Assembly (NCBI GenBank): GCA_963803495.1
Contig: CAWDMP010000002.1
Location: forward strand, 4,278,001 to 4,342,000
DNA: 64,000 nucleotides
DNA from: Persicitalea sp963803495
Lineage (GTDB): Bacteria; Bacteroidota; Bacteroidia; Cytophagales; Spirosomataceae
Direction of reading: 5' to 3'
The first letter of the stretch is position 1; every line of letters starts with the position of its first letter. A program made the position numbers and the translations under genes. Shown piece after piece: positions 1-8,529 of this stretch. A model generated the notes under the pieces. That model saw only the letters and a program-made list of their open reading frames with translations. It ran no database searches and was not told the DNA's origin.

Positions 1-810
1 GCGGGTCAGGCCGCATTTGCCGCGCTCAGCCGCGCTACCGACGACCTGAAAGCCAAACACCTCGACGCCCTGGTGACAGCGCCGATCAACAAAGACACGA
101 TGCAGAGCGAGGAATTCAAATTCCCCGGCCACACCGAATACCTGGCGGCGGCTTTCGATACGAAGGAAGCACTCATGTTCATGGTAGCCGACGGGCTGCG
201 CGTGGGGGTACTTTCGGGCCACATCCCGGTAGACAAGGTACCCGCGCAAGTCACGACCGAAAAACTGAATCATAAGGTAAAGCAGATGTTGCAATCGCTG
301 CGCGGCGACTTCGGCATTGACAAACCCAAACTGGCGGTGCTGGGCCTCAATCCCCACGCGGGCGAGAACGGTCTGCTGGGCCGTGAGGAACTGGACATCA
401 TCACGCCCGCGCTGGAACGTTTCCGCGAGCGGGGCGAGCTGGTGTTCGGGCCGTTTCCGGCCGATGGCTTCTTCGCGGCGAGTACCTACAACCAGTACGA
501 TGCCGTGCTGGCCATGTACCACGATCAGGGTCTGATCCCATTCAAAACGATTTCGTTCAACGCGGGTGTCAACTTCACGGCCGGCTTGCCCGCCGTGCGC
601 ACCTCACCCGACCACGGCACGGCCTATGGCATCGCGGGCCAGAACGCCGCCGAACCCGGCTCGATGCTGGCGGCCATCTACCTGGCCTGCGACATTGCTC
701 GCTACCGCCGGGAAGCCGCCGAAATCGCCAGCAACGCGCTCGTTTCTAAACCCCAGCCCTCCGAAAGCCAGGCCCCCGGCAAGGCATCGCGGGGCAGTAG
801 GTACCGGTAG
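1..810 (+). CDS. pdxA: 4-hydroxythreonine-4-phosphate dehydrogenase PdxA (5' partial)
   Basis: This is the C-terminal part of the NAD-dependent, metal-binding enzyme that oxidises 4-phosphohydroxy-L-threonine in the DXP-dependent pyridoxal phosphate pathway. The frame is open from base 1, so the gene starts upstream; about 269 codons are visible, and family members are usually about 330 residues. The three histidines that bind the metal in this family are all present, in FPGHTEYLA, MYHDQGLIPFK and RTSPDHGTA. The stretch VTAPINKDTM near the left edge is also typical. A GTG at 73 could be mistaken for the start, but the sequence before it (AFAALSRATDDLKAKHLDAL) is normal PdxA, so it is internal. 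The last 25 residues are low-complexity. The identification is secure. Confidence 0.95.
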   Translation, partial: AGQAAFAALSRATDDLKAKHLDALVTAPINKDTMQSEEFKFPGHTEYLAAAFDTKEALMFMVADGLRVGVLSGHIPVDKVPAQVTTEKLNHKVKQMLQSLRGDFGIDKPKLAVLGLNPHAGENGLLGREELDIITPALERFRERGELVFGPFPADGFFAASTYNQYDAVLAMYHDQGLIPFKTISFNAGVNFTAGLPAVRTSPDHGTAYGIAGQNAAEPGSMLAAIYLACDIARYRREAAEIASNALVSKPQPSESQAPGKASRGSRYR

Positions 811-817
811 GGAAGGT

Positions 818-945
818 GTTTATAAGTTTATTTGTTTAGCTTTTTAATTAGCTATCAAGTGTTTCTGATAAACAAATTTCATAAATCCAGATCATTGGCT
901 TATGGTAGCGAAAGCCTAAACAAATAAACATATAAACATATAAAC
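818..945. repeat. AT-rich inverted-repeat element, copy A
   Basis: The left arm (818-838) contains GTTTATTTGTTTA and the right arm (917-945) contains its reverse complement TAAACAAATAAAC followed by two further TATAAAC units. About 78 bases separate the arms. The right arm ends only 8 bases before the yicC start codon. The same arms occur at 18241-18347, 28857-28955 and 60088-60252, so this is a dispersed family rather than a chance dyad. Confidence 0.75.
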
Positions 946-953
946 AATCATTA

Positions 954-1841
954 ATGCTTAAATCAATGACAGGTTTCGGGACGGCCAGCGTGGAGTCCGA
1001 GGCGCTGACGATTACCGTAGAAATAAAAACGCTCAACTCCAAGTTTTTGGACATCTATTGCCGCGTACCGCGACAGTACTCCGAGCTCGAAATAGACATC
1101 AGGAACCGCCTGACCCAGCACTTGGAGCGGGGCAAGGTGGAATTTTCGCTCACGGTCCAGCCCAAGGGGCAGACGGCGGGCATCACCCAAGTCAACCGCG
1201 ACCTGGTGAGCGCCTACTTCAACGACCTCAACCTCACCTCGAAAAGTCTGGGTTTCGACGCCAACCCCACCGACCTGCTGGGGCTGGCGCTGCAAATGCC
1301 CAACGCCTACCGCACCGCCGTGGCCGACGAGGACAGCCGCGCGCAGGATGTGGCGCTGATCCAGGAGACCTTGGGGCGCGCGATCGAAAATTGCAACGAA
1401 TTCCGGCAGCAGGAAGGGCAGCGCACCGCCGAGAAGCTCATGGAGTACATCGGGGCGATCCGCAGCTTGCTCGATCAGGTGGAAGCGCAGGATGTGCACC
1501 GCATTCCGGCCGTGCGCGAGCGACTCGAAAAGCACCTGCGTGATCTGCTCTCGGACGATAATTTCGACCCCAACCGCTTCGAGCAAGAAATGGTGTACTA
1601 CATTGAGAAATACGACATATCGGAAGAGAAAGTACGGTTGACCAACCATCTGAACTACTTCACCGAAACGCTAGAATCGGACGACAGCAACGGTAAAAAA
1701 CTCAGCTTTATCGGGCAGGAAATCGGCCGGGAGATCAACACCATCGGTTCCAAAGCCAACGATGCCACCGTGCAGCGCCTGGTGGTGCAGATGAAGGACG
1801 AGCTGGAAAAAATCAAGGAGCAGACGCTCAATATTGTATAG
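954..1841 (+). CDS. YicC/YloC family endoribonuclease
   Basis: 295 residues, the normal length of the YicC family of RNases, which E. coli and B. subtilis work links to RNA turnover. The family hallmarks are at both ends: the N-terminus MLKSMTGFGTA and the C-terminal helix ending KDELEKIKEQTLNIV. The acidic stretch NRFEQEMVYYIEKYDISEE (about residues 204-222) is also conserved. The start is ATG 954, just after the right arm of repeat element A. A methyladenine glycosylase gene follows 3 bases after the stop, so the two are probably co-transcribed. No targets can be read from the sequence. Confidence 0.93.
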   Translation: MLKSMTGFGTASVESEALTITVEIKTLNSKFLDIYCRVPRQYSELEIDIRNRLTQHLERGKVEFSLTVQPKGQTAGITQVNRDLVSAYFNDLNLTSKSLGFDANPTDLLGLALQMPNAYRTAVADEDSRAQDVALIQETLGRAIENCNEFRQQEGQRTAEKLMEYIGAIRSLLDQVEAQDVHRIPAVRERLEKHLRDLLSDDNFDPNRFEQEMVYYIEKYDISEEKVRLTNHLNYFTETLESDDSNGKKLSFIGQEIGREINTIGSKANDATVQRLVVQMKDELEKIKEQTLNIV

Positions 1842-1844
1842 TGC

Positions 1845-2468
1845 ATGGAAAAACGACTGTCGGCTGACTACTACCAACAACACGACACGCTCACGCTTTC
1901 GCAACTATTGCTGGGCTGTGCGTTTGTCCACGACAGCCCCGACGGACGCACGGCGGGCATCATCGTCGAAACCGAGGCCTACCTGTGGGGCGACCCGGCC
2001 TGCCACGCCTACCGCCGCGCCACCAAGCGCAACGCCGCTATGTTTGGCCCGGCGGGGGCGCTGTACGTGTACCTGATCTACGGTATGTACTACTGCGTCA
2101 ACGTCGTGGGCGGGCCGGAAGGACAGGGGGAAGCCGTGCTGATCAGAGCGCTGGAACCTACCGAAGGGCTGGACCTGATGGAGATGCGTCGGAAGCTCAA
2201 TCCGAAAACCCTAGAGCCAAAGCTCACGCCCACCCGAAAGCCGCTGGCCGAAAAGGACCTCTGCAACGGTCCGGGCAAGTTGGTGCAGGCGATGGGGATT
2301 CGTCCCGAGCATAATCATGTGGTACTTTCGGAAGGGGTAATCTACATCACACCGCCCGTTCTTAAAGATTTTAAAATGGTGACTACCACCCGGATCGGAA
2401 TTACCAAAGGGGTAGATTTGCCTTATCGGTTTTATATTAAAGACAACCTGTTTATCAGTAAAAAATAA
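1845..2468 (+). CDS. DNA-3-methyladenine glycosylase (AAG/MPG family)
   Basis: 207 residues. It removes alkylated purines such as 3-methyladenine and hypoxanthine from DNA as the first step of base excision repair. The family signature is clear: IIVETEAY (the Glu is the presumed catalytic base that activates water), DPACHAYRRATKRN, MFGPAGALYVYLIYGMYYC and NGPGKLVQAMGI. It starts 3 bases after yicC and ends 4 bases before the next gene, consistent with one transcript. No signal peptide; a cytosolic enzyme. Length and motifs match the bacterial AAG family well. Confidence 0.93.
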   Translation: MEKRLSADYYQQHDTLTLSQLLLGCAFVHDSPDGRTAGIIVETEAYLWGDPACHAYRRATKRNAAMFGPAGALYVYLIYGMYYCVNVVGGPEGQGEAVLIRALEPTEGLDLMEMRRKLNPKTLEPKLTPTRKPLAEKDLCNGPGKLVQAMGIRPEHNHVVLSEGVIYITPPVLKDFKMVTTTRIGITKGVDLPYRFYIKDNLFISKK

Positions 2469-2472
2469 AATT

Positions 2473-3552
2473 ATGGGTGATAACAAAAACATTAGCGTGC
2501 TGGTAGTCGGTTGCGGCAACATGGGTGCATCGCACGCGCAGGCGTACCAAAGCATCGAGGGCTTCGAAATCTGTGGCATCGTATCGACGGGCAAGAGCAA
2601 GGAGGTACTTAATGAAAAGCTGGGCGGTGGCTTTCCTTTGTACTCCGACTACGCTGAGGCACTCACCGCCACCGCGCCCGATGCCGTCTGTATTTCGACC
2701 TACCCCGATACCCACGAGGAGTTTGCGATCATGGCCCTGGAAAAGGGTTGTCACGTTTTTATTGAAAAACCATTGGCCGACACCGTTGCAGGTGCCGAGC
2801 GCGTGGCGGCGGCGGCCAAAAAATCAGGCAAGAAGGTAGTGGTGGGTTATATTTTGCGGCACCATCCTTCCTGGGAAAAGTTTGTGGAAATTGCGCGCGA
2901 GATGGGCAAGCCGCTGGTGATGCGCATGAATCTCAACCAGCAAAGCCACGGCCACATGTGGACCGTCCACCGGAATCTGATGAAAAGCCTCAGCCCTATC
3001 GTGGACTGCGGGGTACACTATATCGACGTGATGTGTCAGATGACGCGCGCGCGTCCCGTGCAGGTCACGGCGATTGGTGTCAGAATGACCGATGACATTC
3101 CCGAAAGCAACTACAATTACGGGCAGTTGCAGATCAAGTTTGAAGATGGCTCGGTGGGCTGGTACGAAGCCGGCTGGGGACCCATGATGAGCGAAACGGC
3201 CTTTTTTGTGAAGGATGTCATCGGTCCGAAGGGGTGTGTTTCGATTGTAGCCAAGAATGCCGGAGCGAGCGGTAAGTCTGACAACATCGACTCCCACACC
3301 AAAACGGAATCTTTGCGTATCCACCGGGCCGAGCTGAACGACGACGACCAATTCGTGCACGCCGATGAATGGGTCAACCTCACCGACGAGCCTGATCATC
3401 AGGAGCTTTGCAATCGGGAGCAGCGGTATTTTCTCAAATCTATACGGGAAAACGTAGACCTCACCACGCACGTGCAGGATGCTGTGGACAGCCTGCGCGT
3501 GGCCTTCGCCTGCGACGAATCCGTGAGAACGGGCGAGGTGGTCAAATTGTAG
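2473..3552 (+). CDS. Gfo/Idh/MocA family oxidoreductase
   Basis: 359 residues. The N-terminal Rossmann fold is marked by VVGCGNMGASHAQAY (about residues 11-25) and the family motif EKP at residues 98-100, which normally positions the NAD(P) cofactor and active site. The C-terminal half is the usual GFO_IDH_MocA alpha/beta domain. These enzymes act on sugars, inositols or related polyols; the substrate cannot be told from sequence. There is no signal peptide, unlike many Bacteroidota relatives that carry a Tat signal. It follows the glycosylase by 4 bases and is followed by a long gene-free stretch. Confidence 0.88.
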   Translation: MGDNKNISVLVVGCGNMGASHAQAYQSIEGFEICGIVSTGKSKEVLNEKLGGGFPLYSDYAEALTATAPDAVCISTYPDTHEEFAIMALEKGCHVFIEKPLADTVAGAERVAAAAKKSGKKVVVGYILRHHPSWEKFVEIAREMGKPLVMRMNLNQQSHGHMWTVHRNLMKSLSPIVDCGVHYIDVMCQMTRARPVQVTAIGVRMTDDIPESNYNYGQLQIKFEDGSVGWYEAGWGPMMSETAFFVKDVIGPKGCVSIVAKNAGASGKSDNIDSHTKTESLRIHRAELNDDDQFVHADEWVNLTDEPDHQELCNREQRYFLKSIRENVDLTTHVQDAVDSLRVAFACDESVRTGEVVKL

Positions 3553-4307
3553 GTTGGCTTGCCTTTGTACTTTTGGCATAAAAACCAGGGGAATCTGATG
3601 CTCAGTGGGTATCTGGTTCCCCGGATTTTTGTAAGGGTTGAATAATTTTATTGAAATTAATGGGTAGAACCTTCACTATTAGTAGTTTTAATTGCATGTA
3701 CCTCGGAACCAGAAACGGACAACTCTTTAAACGGTTACTGCTCAATGTGGTACAATACATGTTGTATCATGAAACTGACCTAAACGTGACATAGATTTTG
3801 GTATCTGGGTGCTAGCGATCAGTGTTCGATGGCCATACAGACATTTATTTTCACTGAAATTTCAACCATAAATAATTTATTGTGCTGGCTGGCAATAAAT
3901 TTTAGTTATTAGAAAACCAAAGACATACTATTAGCGTAAATGGACTCGATAAGCCACGGCGCTCCAAAATATGAACTTTTAACCACTGCAAATCGCAGTG
4001 ATCAACTCCAAGGGCTCAAAAGGCCTGGTCCTCTCTAAAAATTTTGAATAAGTACTCCGCCGCCTATTTGGGTGGTAAGGAAAGCTTACATCTTATTTTT
4101 TTCACCACCCCTAACCCGTCACCACATACTATGGATCAAAGGATCTACGCCAACTCCACATAGTTTCCCAGATTTCCGATACAGCGACCCGACGCTGACC
4201 TCTCTAATGATGGGTCTGTTGTTGGAAAAACCCGTTTAGGCTGTCTCATTCACAGAGTATTCACGATTTTATCTTTTACCTATTTTTCACTTTTTACCAC
4301 TTTCAAC
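3553..4307. other. gene-free stretch of about 755 bases
   Basis: No reading frame of useful length and no convincing RNA gene were seen on either strand. It is more AT-rich than the flanking genes. A short hairpin (CACTGC/GCAGTG, near 3984) is visible but has no T-tract. It ends just before the first DUF4331 gene and may hold that operon's promoter and long leader, but no good TTG-TAnnTTTG pair could be assigned. Confidence 0.6.
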
Positions 4308-6062
4308 ATGCGCATGATTCCTATACTTAACGGGTCGCTCAGAACTGGCATACTGAGTTGCGCCCTGCTGCTGCTGACCATCAGCGGCTACGCATCCAGC
4401 CACCGTGAAGCGCCGCTCATCTCCCAGGACCCCCTGGCCGACAACACCGACGTCTACGCTTTCAAGAGCCCCGATGATCCCAACATGATCACGATTGTGG
4501 CTAACTACATCCCGTTCGAGTCGCCGATGGGCGGCCCCAACTGGTACAACTTCGGCACGAAGGTTCGCTACGAAATTCACATCAAGAACAAGACCACGAC
4601 GGCCGGTGACGACATCACGTACCGTTTCACGTTTTACCAGACCAACGAAGATCCTACTACCTTCTTCAACATTCGTCTGGGCAAGCAAAATCTGAAGACT
4701 ACCTATAAGTGCGAGAAAAGCATGAACGGTGGCAGGTCGTTCATGACGATCATCGATAAAGGTATGGTGCCTCCGCCCAACATCGGGCCACGCTCTATCG
4801 AATCGCCGGTGGGCCTAAACACCAACTACGAAACGCTGATGACCAGTTCGATCATGAAGGCCAGCACGGGTGAGCAGGTGTTTGCCGGTCCCGTCGATGA
4901 TCCTTTCTTCGTGGATCTGGCTGGTGCTTTCGACGTTGGAAACTTCCGTCCCGAAGGCAACGGTACCAACCCACCTAAGGATGCCTTGACGCGATTCAAC
5001 GTGCATACCATAGCGATGAAGATTCCCGTCAACATGCTCCAGAAGGATGGCAAGGACATTAACGCTGCTAAGAATATCTTGGACGGTGACTATGTGATTG
5101 GCGTTTGGGCTTCGGCCAGCCGCCAGAAAATCGAGACGATCTACAACGAAGGTGATATGGCTGGAGATGGCGAGTATGTACAAGTATCACGTTTGGGTAT
5201 GCCCCTCACCAACGAGGCCGTTATTCCCATCGGCATGAAGGATCGCTGGAACGCTACGTCGCCTTACGGTGGCGAGGACTTGCAGTTTGCTAAGTACTTC
5301 ACCAACCCCGAGTTGGCTTTGTACATGGACGATTCTAAGTTTGGTGGCGCAGTACCTTCGTTGAACGCGCTTCGTATTCAATCGAAATCATTGGGTTCAT
5401 TCGACTTCCGTAACGGCAAGCCTGGTCTGTTCCCGTTGAAAGGTGCCGCTGCACTGGACGGTACGGCACTCGCCGAGGCCGCTTTCGGTTCGATTTTGCT
5501 GCCCGACGCCATGAGCCCCCGCGCCGTGGACTTGCTGCCTATCTTCTATACGGGTGTACCTAACCTGGCTCCTTACCAATTGGCGACGGGCAAGAAAGAC
5601 GGTAATCCGCTGGCAATGGGTAAGCCCTTCATCAACAACTTCCTGCCTACTTTGGGCGATATGCTTCGCCTCAACATGGCCGTACCCGCTACGCCACGCG
5701 ATCAGGTGAGCCCATTGGGACTGCTTGCTGCCGCCGTGGCTGGTCTGACCGATCCTAAGTACGCTTCGACCAAGATGGAGTTCATCCCCAACATGGATGG
5801 TTTCCCGAATGGACGCCGCCTCGAGGACGATGTGACTACCATCGAGCTACAAGCGGTATCGGGCGTAGTGCTGGCCGCGATTGGTCTGTGGTACGACGAT
5901 TACATTCCCGGCACTACTGCCTCACCCGTTACGCCACAACTGGGTAGCGTGTTGGGCTTCACCGCCGGACCGACGAAAAACGACGCTCCTTTCATGGGCA
6001 AGTTTCCTTACATGGCCAAGCCATGGAGAGGTTTCGACTACCCACTAGCCGAACGTTTCTGA
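4308..6062 (+). CDS. DUF4331 family secreted protein (first paralog)
   Basis: 584 residues with an N-terminal signal peptide (hydrophobic core about residues 13-26), after which the mature protein begins SSHREAPLISQDPLADNTD, the start typical of the DUF4331 family. The function of the family is not established. The protein is rich in Asp/Asn and aromatic residues with no transmembrane segment after the signal, so it should be periplasmic or exported. It lacks the extra C-terminal region found in the next gene. The downstream gene is a close paralog 36 bases away; by eye most positions match, including the long stretch NPELALYMDDSKFGGAVP. This is a recent-looking tandem duplication. The start is ATG 4308; an in-frame ATG 2 codons later is also possible. 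Confidence 0.88.
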   Translation: MRMIPILNGSLRTGILSCALLLLTISGYASSHREAPLISQDPLADNTDVYAFKSPDDPNMITIVANYIPFESPMGGPNWYNFGTKVRYEIHIKNKTTTAGDDITYRFTFYQTNEDPTTFFNIRLGKQNLKTTYKCEKSMNGGRSFMTIIDKGMVPPPNIGPRSIESPVGLNTNYETLMTSSIMKASTGEQVFAGPVDDPFFVDLAGAFDVGNFRPEGNGTNPPKDALTRFNVHTIAMKIPVNMLQKDGKDINAAKNILDGDYVIGVWASASRQKIETIYNEGDMAGDGEYVQVSRLGMPLTNEAVIPIGMKDRWNATSPYGGEDLQFAKYFTNPELALYMDDSKFGGAVPSLNALRIQSKSLGSFDFRNGKPGLFPLKGAAALDGTALAEAAFGSILLPDAMSPRAVDLLPIFYTGVPNLAPYQLATGKKDGNPLAMGKPFINNFLPTLGDMLRLNMAVPATPRDQVSPLGLLAAAVAGLTDPKYASTKMEFIPNMDGFPNGRRLEDDVTTIELQAVSGVVLAAIGLWYDDYIPGTTASPVTPQLGSVLGFTAGPTKNDAPFMGKFPYMAKPWRGFDYPLAERF

Positions 6063-6098
6063 TCCTGATATTCTCACTATAATCCTAATACGAGCAAA

Positions 6099-8387
6099 AT
6101 GAAAAATCTCTTATATTGTGTCGTGGGTCTCTTGGGACTGGTGATGCTTCAGCCTTCATCGGCCGTAGCCTCCTCCCACCGGGAAGCGCCCCTCATATCC
6201 AACGATCCGTTGGCTGATAATACCGATGTTTATGCTTTTAAAAGCCCGGCCAACGCCGAGAACATCGTTCTGATCGCAAACTACATTCCGTTTGAGCACC
6301 CGGCGGGTGGCCCTAACTGGTACTCTTTCGGAAAAAATGTACGCTACGAAATCCATGTTGATAACAATGCTTCTACGCCCGGTGCCGATATCATCTACCG
6401 GTTTATGTTCAAGCAGCAAAACATGGATCCCACTACTTTCTTCCTGATCCGTTTGGGTAAGGAGAATTTGAAAACTACCTACACTTGCGAACGCAGCATG
6501 GATGGTGGACGGTCATTCCAAACCATCATTTCCGATGGCGTGGTACCTCCCCCCAACATCGGCCCACGGTCGATCGACAACGCTACGGTCGGTTTGGGTA
6601 AGTCTTACGGTGAGTTGATGGACAAAGGCATCATGACCGCCAGCACGGGCGAGAAAATCTTCGCCGGTCCTGTCGATGATCCTTTCTTTGTCGACTTGGG
6701 TATTTTCGATTTGGGCGCTGTACGCGCCGATAACCCTCGTAGCACTACTGATAAGTTCAACTGTCACTCGATCGTGATCGAGGTTCCGGTTTCTACCTTG
6801 CAAAAAGACCGCAAGACGGTAGCACAAGCTTCCAACATTCTGGACGGAAATTACACCATCGGTGTATGGGCATCAGCCAGCCGCCAGATGGTGAAGACAC
6901 TCTTCAACGCCGGTGATTTCGGTTACGATGGTGAGTGGAAGCAAGTATCACGTTTGGGTATGCCCCTGACTAACGAGGCCATCATTCCCATTGGCATGAA
7001 GGATCGTTGGAATGCGCTTCCTCCTTCCGAGGATTTGAGATTCGCCAAGTATTTTACCAACCCTGAGTTGGCTCTGTATATGGACGATTCTAAGTTTGGT
7101 GGTGCCGTTCCCGGCTTCGCTCCCCTGCGTATCCAATCCAAGTCGCTTGGAATGTTCGATTTTCGCAACGGTAAAAAAGGACTGTTTGGCCTGAAAGGTG
7201 CTCCTGCATTGGATGGTACCGCTCTGGCTGAAGCTGCTTTTGGTAGCGTACTGCTTCCCGATAGCATGAGCCCCCGCGCTGTGGATATATTGCCTATCTT
7301 TTACACGGGTGTACCCAACCTGCCTCCCTACCAGTTGGCTACGGGCAAACCCGCCGGAAATCCTCTGGCCAAAGGCAAGCCGTTTATCAACAACTTCCTG
7401 CCTACGCTGGGCGATATGCTCCGCCTGAACATGGCCGTACCTGCTACCCCACGCGACAAGGTGAGCCCTATGGGACTCCTCGCTGCTGCCGTGGCCGGAC
7501 TTACGGACCCTATGTACGCCAACACGGATATACAATTCATTCCTAACATGGATGGCTTCCCGAACGGACGTCGTCTGGAGGATGATGTAACGACGATCGA
7601 GCTTCAAGCCGTAGGTGGCGTAGTACTGGCCGCCATTGGTTTGTGGTACGACGACTACACGATCGGTGGCAATCCTGTCACACCTCAGTTGGGTAGTGTG
7701 TTGGGCTTTAAAGCCGGTCCTACGAAGAACGACAAGGAGTTTAAGAGTACGTTCCCTTACGAGGCTGAGCCTTGGAGAGGTTTCCGTGGCCCAAGCTACG
7801 AAGGCAAGAAAGTCGACTCGCCGGTTATGGCCAGCAAAGAGTTTGCGGTTTCGGCTGGCGACTTCAACTGCGCCGACGGTAGCTTTAGCTTCATGGTAAC
7901 GAATGCTGAGCCCGGTCGGATGGTAGAATACTACGCACCCGGTGCTACCAACTATACGACCAATCCAAGGGCGTCCGTCGATGGTGAGCGTTACTGGGAT
8001 GCTGCCAACAAAGATCCGTTGATCATCTACGCTCGTTACGTAGGCGATCCGGCTTCCGAAGTATCGGCTACGTTCGACTTCCGTCCATTGTGCAGCCAGG
8101 CTCGCTTGGGTGCCGAAGGTGCCGAGGGTGTCACCGCGTTCACCGTGAACGTTCTGGGCAACCCATCCACTAAGGATCAGGTTACCTTCGAAGTTCGGGG
8201 CGTAGCAGGAGAAGCCATGCAGGTAGGTATGTTCAACTCGAACGGCCAGGTACTCAACCAGCAGTCGTTCATCGCGACGGGTAATGTGGAGCGCAAGAGT
8301 CTCAAGACAGGCCGCGCGCCCGGAATCTACTTCCTGAAAGTAGCTACCCAAGCCGAAAGCAAAACAGTGAAGCTGCTTCGCGAGTAG
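6099..8387 (+). CDS. DUF4331 family protein with C-terminal T9SS type A sorting domain (second paralog)
   Basis: 762 residues. Residues 1 to about 570 repeat the architecture of the preceding gene: a signal peptide (about residues 1-24), then SSHREAPLISNDPLADNTD. Unlike its neighbour it continues for about 190 residues, first a beta-rich region with CADGSFSFMV, then a tail with NPSTKDQVTFEVRG, GIYFLKVATQ and SKTVKLLRE. That tail matches the type A sorting domains that direct proteins through the Bacteroidota type IX secretion system to the cell surface. One paralog is therefore probably surface-attached or released while the other stays periplasmic or is exported another way. The function of DUF4331 is unknown. 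A strong hairpin follows the stop. Confidence 0.88.
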   Translation: MKNLLYCVVGLLGLVMLQPSSAVASSHREAPLISNDPLADNTDVYAFKSPANAENIVLIANYIPFEHPAGGPNWYSFGKNVRYEIHVDNNASTPGADIIYRFMFKQQNMDPTTFFLIRLGKENLKTTYTCERSMDGGRSFQTIISDGVVPPPNIGPRSIDNATVGLGKSYGELMDKGIMTASTGEKIFAGPVDDPFFVDLGIFDLGAVRADNPRSTTDKFNCHSIVIEVPVSTLQKDRKTVAQASNILDGNYTIGVWASASRQMVKTLFNAGDFGYDGEWKQVSRLGMPLTNEAIIPIGMKDRWNALPPSEDLRFAKYFTNPELALYMDDSKFGGAVPGFAPLRIQSKSLGMFDFRNGKKGLFGLKGAPALDGTALAEAAFGSVLLPDSMSPRAVDILPIFYTGVPNLPPYQLATGKPAGNPLAKGKPFINNFLPTLGDMLRLNMAVPATPRDKVSPMGLLAAAVAGLTDPMYANTDIQFIPNMDGFPNGRRLEDDVTTIELQAVGGVVLAAIGLWYDDYTIGGNPVTPQLGSVLGFKAGPTKNDKEFKSTFPYEAEPWRGFRGPSYEGKKVDSPVMASKEFAVSAGDFNCADGSFSFMVTNAEPGRMVEYYAPGATNYTTNPRASVDGERYWDAANKDPLIIYARYVGDPASEVSATFDFRPLCSQARLGAEGAEGVTAFTVNVLGNPSTKDQVTFEVRGVAGEAMQVGMFNSNGQVLNQQSFIATGNVERKSLKTGRAPGIYFLKVATQAESKTVKLLRE

Positions 8388-8442
8388 GTTTTGTGAGTTT
8401 CACTTGCTGTGCATTATCACAAAGTGAATTCATTTGAATAAG

Positions 8443-8503
8443 GTCAGCCGGAGATAGGTGCACGAAATAACTTCTGTGTGCGTTTATCTCCGGCTGACTT
8501 TTA
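8443..8503 (+). terminator. hairpin terminator or attenuator
   Basis: A perfect 14-bp stem, 8443-8456 (GTCAGCCGGAGATA) against 8485-8498, encloses a 28-base loop and is followed by TTTTAT. It lies between the second DUF4331 gene and the TPR lipoprotein gene on the same strand, so it may end the DUF4331 transcript or partly reduce read-through into the lipoprotein. Confidence 0.65.
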
Positions 8504-8529
8504 TCACCACCCTAAAATTTTGTATAAAA

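Noticed and set aside
6948..8351. 467-codon open frame on the minus strand opposite the second DUF4331 gene
   Set aside because: It is a shadow of strong codon bias; it has no family pattern, and the plus-strand gene is certain.
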